Source of the DNA: Chitinophagaceae bacterium
GTDB lineage: Bacteria; Bacteroidota; Bacteroidia; Chitinophagales; Chitinophagaceae
NCBI GenBank assembly: GCA_021738605.1
Contig: JAIPBY010000135.1
Location: 1-6,520 of the forward strand
DNA length: 6,520 bases
Direction of reading: 5' to 3'
Positions 1-5,963 of this stretch are shown piece by piece. The first letter of the stretch is position 1. Each line of letters begins with the position of its first letter. Below the pieces are notes generated by a model. The model saw only the letters and a list, made by a program, of their open reading frames with translations, was not told the origin of the DNA and made no database searches. The translations under genes and the position numbers were made by a program.

Positions 1-1850
1 ACTGCCCTGTCAAGGCCTTCTTTGGCCGGGCTGAACACGCTTACTTCACCTTGGTTGCCCACTTCTTCAATGTTGATGGTGGTACCAGTTTCACGCTGTA
101 TTTCCTGGATGATTTTTCCTTGTGGTCCGATCACTGCACCAATGAATTCCTTGTCGATGAACAACTTCTGCATTCTTGGGGCATGTGGCTTCACCTCAGG
201 CCTGAAAGAAGGCATACAATCATACATTTGATCAAGGATGTGAAGACGACCATGTCTTGCCTGCTCAAGGGCAGCCATCATGGTTTCCATGCTCAAACCA
301 TCAATTTTGATGTCCATCTGGATACCGCAGATACCATCGCGGGTACCGGTGACCTTAAAGTCCATGTCACCAAGATGATCTTCATCACCGAGGATGTCTG
401 TAAGGATAGCGTACTTGCCATCGGTAGCCCTGGTGATCAATCCCATGGCAACACCACTTACGTGTTTGGGAATGGGAACACCTGCATCCATCAAGGCCAG
501 GGAACCGGCACAAACAGTTGCCATGGAAGACGAACCGTTTGACTCTAGAATATCAGATACTACACGCACGGTGTAGGCATAATCATTACCAGGCATCATT
601 TGCTTGAGGGAACGAAGGGCAAGGTTTCCGTGACCCACTTCTCTCCTGCCAGGACCTCTCATCGGCTTTACTTCGCCTGTAGAGAATGGAGGGAAATTAT
701 AATGGAGGATAAACTTGCTATAATCAGACTTTGCTGCGCTTTCAACCAAGAGCTCGTCAAGTGGTGTACCAAAAGTGATAGTAGTCAGCGACTGGGTTTC
801 ACCGCGGGTAAACAATGCTGAACCATGTGGTGTAGGCAATACGTCGATTTCCATGTTCAAAGGACGAACCTGATCGAGGGAACGGCCATCAAGCCTAATC
901 CTGTCGTCAAGGATCATGTTGCGGACAACATCCCACTTGAGGTCTTCGTAATATTTTTTGGCCAGTTTGATTTGCTCAGGGGTAGCTTCTGCTCCAAGCA
1001 TGGCAACCACTTCTTTTTTCAATTCATCGTAGGCCTTGCTTCTGTCGTATTTGCTGCTTCCTGCCTTTGAAATGCCATAAACCCTTTCGGTAGCAAAATC
1101 ATTGACCTTTTGTTGAATTTCTTCATTGCTGGCAGGCTTTGTGTAATCACGCTTTCCTTCTACACCTACTTTTTGCCTGAGTTCTTCCTGGGCAGTGATT
1201 TGAACACGGATGGCATCATGGGCAATTTCTAATGCCTTGACAACATCTGCTTCTACACACTCTTTGGATTCACCTTCTACCATCATCAGGTTCTTTGCAG
1301 TGGCGCCAATCATGAAATCCATGTCAGCAGTCGCAAGCTCTGTCCTGCTTGGATTAACAATAAATGAACCATTTACCCTGGCTACACGTACTTCAGAAAT
1401 CACCTCTTTGATGGGAATGTTGGACACTGCAAGGGCTGCAGAAGCAGCAAGACAGGCCAAAGAATCCGGCATCACTTCAGGATCCGATGAAATAAGGCTT
1501 ACCAATACCTGAACATCACAAAGATAATCTTCAGGGAAAAGCGGGCGGAGCGCCCTATCGATCAAACGGCTGATCAGGATTTCAGAATCTGTGATGCGGC
1601 CTTCACGCTTGAAAAAAGATCCGGGGATCCTTCCTGCAGAAGCGAATTTCTCTTGATAATCCACTGAAAGAGGGAAAAAATCCTGTCCATCGCGTGGCTC
1701 CTTGTTGGCACATACAGTTGCCAGAATAATGCAATTTCCTTGCCTTACAGTAACTGAACCATCAGCCTGACGGGCAAGCCTTCCGGTTTCTATTGTAACA
1801 ATTCGACCGTTACCAAGGTCGAAGCTTGATTGAAATGGTTGTTGTAGCAT
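1..1850 (-). CDS. pnp: Polyribonucleotide nucleotidyltransferase (PNPase), 3' end cut off by window
   Basis: PNPase is a trimeric 3'-to-5' exoribonuclease that degrades RNA with phosphate, releasing nucleoside diphosphates. It acts in cytoplasmic mRNA decay. The reverse-strand reading is open from the ATG at 1850-1848 to the left edge: 616 codons of a family that is usually about 700-750 residues. Visible in order are a first RNase PH domain (FDLGNGR near the start; GSFFKREGR near residue 75), a helical linker, and a second RNase PH domain with FTRGETQSL (about 350) and FPPFSTGEVKPMRGPGRRE (about 400). DEDHLGDMDFK follows, whose aspartates 489 and 495 match the catalytic pair Asp486/Asp492 of the E. 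coli enzyme. A KH domain comes next, with its GxxG loop as GPQG at 575-578. The C-terminal S1 domain must lie outside the window. No in-frame start further upstream fits, and the N-terminus matches the family. There is no Shine-Dalgarno, as is usual in Bacteroidota. It lies 74 bp downstream of rpsO, the order seen in many bacteria, which suggests cotranscription. Confidence 0.98.
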   Translation of the reverse strand, partial: MLQQPFQSSFDLGNGRIVTIETGRLARQADGSVTVRQGNCIILATVCANKEPRDGQDFFPLSVDYQEKFASAGRIPGSFFKREGRITDSEILISRLIDRALRPLFPEDYLCDVQVLVSLISSDPEVMPDSLACLAASAALAVSNIPIKEVISEVRVARVNGSFIVNPSRTELATADMDFMIGATAKNLMMVEGESKECVEADVVKALEIAHDAIRVQITAQEELRQKVGVEGKRDYTKPASNEEIQQKVNDFATERVYGISKAGSSKYDRSKAYDELKKEVVAMLGAEATPEQIKLAKKYYEDLKWDVVRNMILDDRIRLDGRSLDQVRPLNMEIDVLPTPHGSALFTRGETQSLTTITFGTPLDELLVESAAKSDYSKFILHYNFPPFSTGEVKPMRGPGRREVGHGNLALRSLKQMMPGNDYAYTVRVVSDILESNGSSSMATVCAGSLALMDAGVPIPKHVSGVAMGLITRATDGKYAILTDILGDEDHLGDMDFKVTGTRDGICGIQMDIKIDGLSMETMMAALEQARHGRLHILDQMYDCMPSFRPEVKPHAPRMQKLFIDKEFIGAVIGPQGKIIQEIQRETGTTINIEEVGNQGEVSVFSPAKEGLDRA

Positions 1851-1881
1851 GATAATGTTTTGGGAGTGTTCCAAAAAGCAA

Positions 1882-1908
1882 TATTCCCAACAGCATGTGT
1901 TGGGAATA
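1882..1908 (-). promoter_or_regulatory. rpsO-pnp intercistronic hairpin (candidate attenuator, processing or autoregulatory site)
   Basis: A perfect 11-bp inverted repeat (TATTCCCAACA / TGTTGGGAATA) encloses a 5-base loop. In the transcribed orientation it begins 16 bases after the rpsO stop codon and ends 31 bases before the pnp start. The 3' arm is followed by TTG and then CTTTTT, so it resembles a leaky intrinsic terminator, although the T-run is short and offset. In E. coli the equivalent gap holds an rpsO terminator and a pnp leader hairpin that is cut by RNase III and used for PNPase autoregulation. Whether this one plays any of those roles is inference; the structure itself is seen directly. 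Confidence 0.6.
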
Positions 1909-1924
1909 GTACGATTCAGTTATT

Positions 1925-2197
1925 TTATTTCCTTAACCCTAATTTCTCAAGGAGTGCGCGGTATCCTAACAGATTGGTCCTGCTCAAGTAGATCAGCAAT
2001 CTCTTGCGGCGTCCAACCTTGGTCATCAACCCTCTGTTAGAAGAGAAATCTTTCTTGTTTACTTTAAGGTGCTTTGAAATCTCATTGATTTCTTCAGTCA
2101 ACAAAGCAATTTGACCTTCGATAGATCCGGTATTTTTTGGGTTGCCACCGAATTCAGCAACGATAGAAGACTTTTTTTCTTTTGTTACGCTTGACAT
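1925..2197 (-). CDS. rpsO: 30S ribosomal protein S15
   Basis: S15 is a primary 16S rRNA-binding protein that helps assemble the central domain of the small subunit and forms a bridge to the 50S subunit. The 90-residue length is normal for the family. Hallmarks are FGGNPKNTGS at 16-25, QIALLTEEI at 29-37, the rRNA-contact loop NKKDFSSNRGL at 47-57, VGRRKRLLIYL at 61-71 and the C-terminus LEKLGLRK. Compared with E. coli S15, a loop histidine (H46) is Asn47, the usual Glu-Val-Gln reads Glu-Gly-Gln at 27-29, and the Arg before Tyr79 is Gly78; Asp50, Ser53 and Tyr70 are kept. It is the upstream partner of pnp and has its own promoter-like site about 50 bases upstream. In other bacteria S15 represses its own translation by binding its mRNA leader; here only a weak leader stem is visible. 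Confidence 0.98.
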   Translation of the reverse strand: MSSVTKEKKSSIVAEFGGNPKNTGSIEGQIALLTEEINEISKHLKVNKKDFSSNRGLMTKVGRRKRLLIYLSRTNLLGYRALLEKLGLRK

Positions 2198-2222
2198 CTC
2201 AGTTTTATTTTAATTCATCTTT

Positions 2223-2240
2223 AATTTTGCCGGGAAAATT
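2223..2240 (-). promoter_or_regulatory. Weak stem-loop in the rpsO leader
   Basis: AATTTT and AAAATT flank a six-base GC-rich loop (CCCGGC on the transcribed strand). The element sits just downstream of the predicted rpsO transcription start and 25 bases before the start codon. All six pairs are A-T, so the stem is weak and may be chance. S15 is known to autoregulate through leader structures that differ between phyla, which is the only reason to list it. Confidence 0.2.
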
Positions 2241-2245
2241 GGCTG

Positions 2246-2276
2246 CGAAGGTAGTGCTTTTATCAATACAAACAAA
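2246..2276 (-). promoter_or_regulatory. Predicted rpsO(-pnp) promoter, Bacteroidota type
   Basis: On the minus strand the -7 box TACCTTCG (2246-2253) matches TAnnTTTG with one mismatch. A TTTG element (2273-2276) lies 19 bases upstream, the preferred spacing for the Bacteroidota primary sigma factor; a second TTTG directly follows the first. Transcription would start near 2241, giving a leader of about 45 bases for rpsO. Confidence 0.6.
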
Positions 2277-2307
2277 GATTTGATACATTTGGAAAAACCT
2301 TGCCCTA

Positions 2308-2823
2308 TCATTCCATGTATTTCATTTTCAACGCATAAAGCAAAATGAAAAGTGCACCAGACAGTCCGGCCATGAGTGCCAGAGAAAATCCCATGATGTT
2401 GTTTGATCCGAAAACCAGCACAGGAGCAACCACAGCAATTATTGAACCCAGGATATAGAGGCGAAGTCCATTTTTTTTCAGGCGAAGCATGAGGAATGCA
2501 CCAATAAATGTTAATAAATTGGAAACCAATGAGAAAAAGCTGTTATCTCTCATGTTGGATGAAGTATTTGAAGAAGCTATATCTCCCATCAGTTCATCCA
2601 CTTTTGTTTGGCCGGATGGGTCATTTTTTACCGCATCCTGAAGAACAGATTCCCACTGTTCCATGCTATTGGCCATTGCCTTGACGGTGATTTCAGGATC
2701 TGAAAGACCAGAAATGGCAGAGAAAATCATATATGTGCTGGCAAAAATCGTGAGATAGCATAAGATGGTCAAGAACCGCGGACGAACAGGTGAAAGGTCT
2801 TGATTTTGATCTTGATCAACCAT
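2308..2823 (-). CDS. Uncharacterised four-helix inner-membrane protein
   Basis: I do not recognise a functional family for this 171-residue protein. It has a short polar N-terminus rich in Asp and Gln (1-16), then an RPRFLT-type lead-in to a first hydrophobic helix at about 17-40. A soluble stretch of about 55 residues with many acidic and Ser/Asn residues follows (41-95), and then three closely packed hydrophobic helices at about 96-115, 119-139 and 143-165, ending in KMKYME. The basic RLKKNGLR between helices 2 and 3 should face the cytoplasm, which would put the 41-95 stretch in the periplasm. Small proteins with an RPxFLTVLC-like start and this helix layout are common in Bacteroidota, from memory, without an assigned role. 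There is no signal peptidase site or lipobox. It lies 110 bp upstream of rpsO and has its own promoter-like site, so it is probably a separate unit, although no clear terminator lies between. Confidence 0.85.
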   Translation of the reverse strand: MVDQDQNQDLSPVRPRFLTILCYLTIFASTYMIFSAISGLSDPEITVKAMANSMEQWESVLQDAVKNDPSGQTKVDELMGDIASSNTSSNMRDNSFFSLVSNLLTFIGAFLMLRLKKNGLRLYILGSIIAVVAPVLVFGSNNIMGFSLALMAGLSGALFILLYALKMKYME

Positions 2824-2838
2824 TTTCTAAAATTTATT

Positions 2839-2868
2839 CAAAGGTAGCAAGAACAATTGACCCTTAAA
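2839..2868 (-). promoter_or_regulatory. Predicted promoter of the membrane-protein gene
   Basis: On the minus strand TACCTTTG (2839-2846) is a perfect TAnnTTTG -7 box. The upstream element is imperfect: TTTA at 2865-2868, 18 bases away. The box ends 15 bases before the ATG at 2823, so the leader would be only about 10 bases, A/T-rich and without a Shine-Dalgarno. Confidence 0.55.
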
Positions 2869-2883
2869 TGTATTTTACATGCT

Positions 2884-3999
2884 ATGATGGATAAACATTT
2901 GCATATTGTTGCGCACGATGTTCCATTGCCATCCGATTCCGGGATCTTGAAAGAGCTTCTTTTTTTGATCAAAGCATTGCATGCCCAAGGCATCTTGTTG
3001 CATGTGCATTGTTTCGGAAATCAAAACCCTGAAAGCCTGGTTCCCTTTTGCCATGAACTTCATCTTTACCCAAAGAAACAGGGCCATAAGGGATATACCT
3101 TGACCACACCCTATGCAGTAAGCTCAAGGTCTGACAGCTCCCTGGTCAATAGGCTTGAAGCCGACCGCTTTCCTATTCTATTTGCAGGCTTGAAGTCTGT
3201 TTCTCCACTTCTGGATGCATCATTCAGTAAAGACAGGAAGATTGTTGTAAGGATGCTGAGAAATGAACAATTACATTTCTGGAATTTGTATAGCCTTTGC
3301 TCCTGGGGAATCCAAAAGCTTTTTTATGCCATTGAGTGTATCCGGTTTGGACGATTGATGAAGAAAATTTCGGTAGGCTCCATTCAATTTGCTGTTTCGC
3401 CAGAATATAAAGGTCTTAAAACTCGAAGCCTTAATGCTTACACGGTTGTTGACCAATTGATAGAAATGCCTTTCCTGATGCCGCAATCTGGAACCGGAAA
3501 CTTTTGTCTATACCATGGCAATTTGGGTAAAACCGAAAATACATACACTGCCAACTGGTTGTTGAAAAACGTTTTTAATACATTGGAAGTTCCATTTGTG
3601 ATTGCAGGAGACAATCCATCTGAAGAGCTGGAAGAGGCTGCCCATGAAAAAATGCATACCTGCATGGTCTCCAATCCGAGTGAAAAGGAATTACAAGACT
3701 TGATCAAAAAAGCCCAGGTAAACCTGTTACCAAGCTTTGTTGAACAATGCAATACGGGACTATTGTATCAATCCCTTGCATTGGGTAGACATGTTTTAAC
3801 CAATACCAAAGGGGCTTGCGGAATGGGTTTAGACGCAACATTTCATGTTGCCGAAAGCAGTGCTGGGTTCATCGAGATGACGGAAGCATTGTTCAATCAA
3901 CCATTTGATGCAACAGCACATGAAGCAAGGGCATCTTTCCTGAATGGAAAATACAACAACGAAAATGGGGTCAATGCATTGATGAGGATGCTATACTAG
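2884..3999 (+). CDS. Divergent GT-B-fold glycosyltransferase-like protein
   Basis: This 371-residue protein resembles the cytoplasmic glycosyltransferases of Bacteroidota that begin LHIVxxDVPxP and probably build cell-surface glycans; donor and acceptor are unknown. Visible are LHIVAHDVPLP (6-16), IKALHAQGILLHVHCF (29-44), a conserved-looking FPILFAGL (96-103), then YHGNL (210-214) and IAGDNPS (240-246) at the start of the C-terminal Rossmann half, and VNLLPSF (279-285). It has no signal peptide or membrane helix. Several positions usually conserved in relatives are altered: the glycine-rich loop after DVP reads SDSGILKE (17-24), and the HNxEHxYY-type motif reads LRNEQLHF (125-132), so activity or specificity may differ. 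The start is ATG 2884 or 2887 (tandem ATGs); the latter gives MDKHLHIV, closest to relatives. An in-frame TTG at 2857 is less likely because the added residues match nothing expected. It has no plus-strand partner, and its last 29 bp overlap the end of ftsE on the other strand. Confidence 0.85.
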   Translation: MMDKHLHIVAHDVPLPSDSGILKELLFLIKALHAQGILLHVHCFGNQNPESLVPFCHELHLYPKKQGHKGYTLTTPYAVSSRSDSSLVNRLEADRFPILFAGLKSVSPLLDASFSKDRKIVVRMLRNEQLHFWNLYSLCSWGIQKLFYAIECIRFGRLMKKISVGSIQFAVSPEYKGLKTRSLNAYTVVDQLIEMPFLMPQSGTGNFCLYHGNLGKTENTYTANWLLKNVFNTLEVPFVIAGDNPSEELEEAAHEKMHTCMVSNPSEKELQDLIKKAQVNLLPSFVEQCNTGLLYQSLALGRHVLTNTKGACGMGLDATFHVAESSAGFIEMTEALFNQPFDATAHEARASFLNGKYNNENGVNALMRMLY

Positions 4000-4669
4000 C
4001 ATTGTCGATGACCTTTCCGCCTTCCGTCCTGATCATCCTTGCCGGATATTTATTGATGACGATGTAATCGTGTGTAGCCATCACGATGGCCGTTCCGAGG
4101 TCTTTGCTGATCTGAAAAAGCAAGTTCATGATTTCTTCAGTGGTTTCAGGGTCCAGATTACCCGTGGGCTCATCAGCCAAAATGAGTTTGGGAGAGTTGA
4201 GCAATGCCCTGGCAATATCAATGCGTTGCTGCTCTCCGCCAGAAAGTTCATAAGGATATTTGAATCCCTTTGTTTTCAATCCCACTTTTCCGAGTACTTC
4301 GTCAATCTTGTCTTCAATGGCTTTTTCGTCTTTCCAACCGGTGGCACTTAAAACAAATTTCAGGTTATCGTACACATTTCGGTCTGTCAACAATTGAAAA
4401 TCCTGGAACACAATGCCAATATTCCTTCTCAGAAAAGGAACGGTTTTCCAGGTAAGGTCTTTGAGGTCGAAACCTGCAACATTGGCTGTACCATTTTTGA
4501 GGGGCAATTCACCATACAAGGTTTTGAGCAAACTGGACTTTCCAGTTCCGGTTTTACCTACCAGGTAAACGAATTCACTTCTTGAGACAGTAATATTTAC
4601 ATCACTGAGAATCAATGCTTCGCCTTGGTAAATATTGGCATTTTTAATGGACAGAACTGCTTCACTCAT
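3971..4669 (-). CDS. ftsE: FtsE-like ABC transporter ATP-binding protein
   Basis: FtsE is the ATPase that, with the membrane protein FtsX, controls peptidoglycan hydrolases at the division septum from the cytoplasmic face of the inner membrane. The 232-residue length fits a single nucleotide-binding domain. Motifs are complete: Walker A GKTGTGKS (38-45), Q-loop Gln89 in FQDFQLL, signature LSGGEQQR (142-149), Walker B LILADE (162-167), D-loop NLDP (171-174) and switch His200 in ATHD. GKTGTGKSS together with FLRRNIGIVFQDFQLL is typical of FtsE rather than of LolD or MacB. The signature continues RIDIARAL where RVAIARAL or RVSIARAL is commoner. The gene starts 9 bp after the purM stop, so the two are very probably cotranscribed. 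No ftsX lies beside it: the next gene is on the opposite strand and overlaps its last 29 bp. The family is certain; the FtsE assignment is slightly less so because the FtsX partner is not visible. Confidence 0.9.
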   Translation of the reverse strand: MSEAVLSIKNANIYQGEALILSDVNITVSRSEFVYLVGKTGTGKSSLLKTLYGELPLKNGTANVAGFDLKDLTWKTVPFLRRNIGIVFQDFQLLTDRNVYDNLKFVLSATGWKDEKAIEDKIDEVLGKVGLKTKGFKYPYELSGGEQQRIDIARALLNSPKLILADEPTGNLDPETTEEIMNLLFQISKDLGTAIVMATHDYIVINKYPARMIRTEGGKVIDNASIASSSMH

Positions 4670-4678
4670 GGTAAACCA

Positions 4679-5854
4679 TTAAGGTATGAAAGTAAATTTT
4701 TCGTCGTTCAAGTAAACATCGAGGGATTTCTCTGTTGCTTCCTCTACCCTTCCGATGATTTTGGCATCAACACCAAATTTCATGGAAATATCAATCATTT
4801 TCTGGGCATTGTTTTCATTGGTATAAATTTCCATCCGGCATCCCATGTTAAAAACCTGGAGCATTTCCCGGTTGTCTGATCCACTGGCTTTTTGGATAAG
4901 ATCAAATACAGGAGGAATGTCAAACAAACTGTCTTTTACCACCCGCATGGGGGCTGGAAGGTATTTGAGGCATTTGGTCTGGCCGCCTCCGCTGCAATGG
5001 ATCATGCCATGCACCGCATCGAAATCCGTTTCCAGGATTTCCCTGATGATGGGCGCAAATGTTCTGGTGGGGCTCAGTACCATTTTTCCTGCATTGACAC
5101 TGAAGCCTGGAACTTCAACAGGATCAGTCATTTTATGTTTTCCAATGTACACCACTTCATTGGGCAAATTAGGATCAAAGGATTCAGGATGTTTTTCAGC
5201 ATAGACCTTGGCAAACATGTCATGCCTTGCACTCGTTAGTCCGTTACTGCCTATTCCGCTGTTGTATTCAGTTTCATAGCTTGCCATGCCGGCACTGGAG
5301 AGACCAACAATCACATCACCAACGGCAATTTTGTCATTGGTCACCAATTTGTTTTTGGGCCATCTTGCCGTCATGGTGCCATTGACGGCAACCGTGCGCA
5401 CCACATCACCCACATCAGCCGTTTCGCCACCGAGGTAATGAATTTTAACACCCATCTTTTCAAGATCAGCAAATAAAGCACTTGTACCATCAATGATTTC
5501 TTTGAGCACTTCTCCTGTGATCAGGTGCTTGTTTCTGTCTATGGTGGAATTGAAAATGATGTTATCATATACCCCAATGCAAAGCAAGTCATCGAGGTTC
5601 ATTACCACCGCATCCTGGGCAATGCCACGCCAAACGGAGATATCACCGGTTTCCTTCCAATATAAATAAGCAAGGATGCTTTTGGTTCCTGCCCCGTCTG
5701 CATGCATGATGTTGACATGGTCAGCATCGCCGGTCAGGTAATCAGGATAAATTTTACAAAAAGCATTGGCATATAACCCTTGGTCCAGGTCCTGGATGGC
5801 TGCGTGAACTTCTTCCTTTTGGGCGGAAACACCTCTTTTCTGGTATAAACTCAT
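4679..5854 (-). CDS. purM: Phosphoribosylformylglycinamidine cyclo-ligase (AIR synthetase)
   Basis: PurM closes the imidazole ring in purine synthesis: FGAM plus ATP gives AIR, ADP and phosphate (the fifth step), in the cytoplasm. The protein has 391 residues, longer than the roughly 345 of E. coli PurM, and matches the longer Bacteroidota form. Key segments are YQKRGVSAQKEEVH (4-17), the ATP/substrate loop HADGAGTKS (51-59, where E. coli-type enzymes have TDGVGTKL), WRGIAQDAVVMNLDDLL (75-91), GGETADVGD (142-150), GLTSARHD (205-212), the glycine-rich CSGGGQTK (287-294) and VFNMGCRMEIY (334-344), where MGxRMEIY is a family hallmark. The start is the only ATG consistent with the family N-terminus, and a well-formed promoter lies just upstream. 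It heads the purM-ftsE pair and is divergent from ribF. No purine riboswitch or PurR-like operator was recognised in the 109-bp upstream region. Confidence 0.97.
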   Translation of the reverse strand: MSLYQKRGVSAQKEEVHAAIQDLDQGLYANAFCKIYPDYLTGDADHVNIMHADGAGTKSILAYLYWKETGDISVWRGIAQDAVVMNLDDLLCIGVYDNIIFNSTIDRNKHLITGEVLKEIIDGTSALFADLEKMGVKIHYLGGETADVGDVVRTVAVNGTMTARWPKNKLVTNDKIAVGDVIVGLSSAGMASYETEYNSGIGSNGLTSARHDMFAKVYAEKHPESFDPNLPNEVVYIGKHKMTDPVEVPGFSVNAGKMVLSPTRTFAPIIREILETDFDAVHGMIHCSGGGQTKCLKYLPAPMRVVKDSLFDIPPVFDLIQKASGSDNREMLQVFNMGCRMEIYTNENNAQKMIDISMKFGVDAKIIGRVEEATEKSLDVYLNDEKFTFIP

Positions 5855-5871
5855 GGATTCGGCGGTATGCG

Positions 5872-5902
5872 CAAATTTAGTTGAGAACGCTGAATTGACA
5901 AT
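5872..5902 (-). promoter_or_regulatory. Predicted purM-ftsE promoter, Bacteroidota type
   Basis: On the minus strand TAAATTTG (5872-5879) matches the TAnnTTTG -7 consensus exactly. ATTG (5899-5902) lies 19 bases upstream, the optimal spacing. The box ends 17 bases before the purM ATG, predicting a leader of about 12 bases. Confidence 0.7.
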
Positions 5903-5927
5903 ATTTAAATCATTTCAACTAGAGGGC

Positions 5928-5955
5928 GTTGATTCTTTCAATTGAATTAATTTTG
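5928..5955 (+). promoter_or_regulatory. Predicted ribF promoter, near-leaderless
   Basis: TAATTTTG (5948-5955) matches the -7 consensus TAnnTTTG exactly. The best upstream element is GTTG at 5928-5931, 16 bases away, slightly shorter than the usual spacing of about 19. Only 8 bases separate the box from the ATG at 5964, so the transcript would start within a few bases of the start codon. It faces away from the purM promoter, with about 25 bp between the two upstream elements. Confidence 0.5.
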
Positions 5956-5963
5956 CATTTCTT

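Noticed and set aside
51..542. A 163-codon plus-strand open frame inside pnp
   Set aside because: It lies wholly antisense to strongly conserved PNPase coding sequence and its translation has no recognisable protein features, so it is a shadow frame.
2868..2880. Small inverted repeat ATGTA-TTT-TACAT just before the glycosyltransferase start
   Set aside because: It has only five A/T-rich pairs with a 3-base loop. It could be an operator, but nothing else supports it.
2857..2883. TTG-initiated N-terminal extension of the glycosyltransferase
   Set aside because: The nine extra residues do not resemble the family N-terminus, and tandem ATGs at 2884 and 2887 give the expected LHIV start within a few residues.
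2824..2883. Search for a plus-strand promoter for the glycosyltransferase gene
   Set aside because: TATTTTAC at 2871-2878 only partly matches TAnnTTTG and has no TTG/TTTG at the right distance, so no promoter is called.
3971..3982. 12-bp perfect palindrome TCAATGCATTGA covering the ftsE stop codon
   Set aside because: It lies inside two overlapping coding sequences, has no spacer or T-run for a terminator and no second copy nearby, so a chance palindrome is more likely than a binding site.
4845..5239. Plus-strand open frames of about 115-119 codons inside purM
   Set aside because: They are antisense to the conserved PurM C-terminal half, overlap each other in different frames, and show no domain or start signal.
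5855..5963. Possible FMN or purine riboswitch between purM and ribF
   Set aside because: The region is too short on each side of the predicted promoters and shows none of the conserved stem or loop sequences of those riboswitches.
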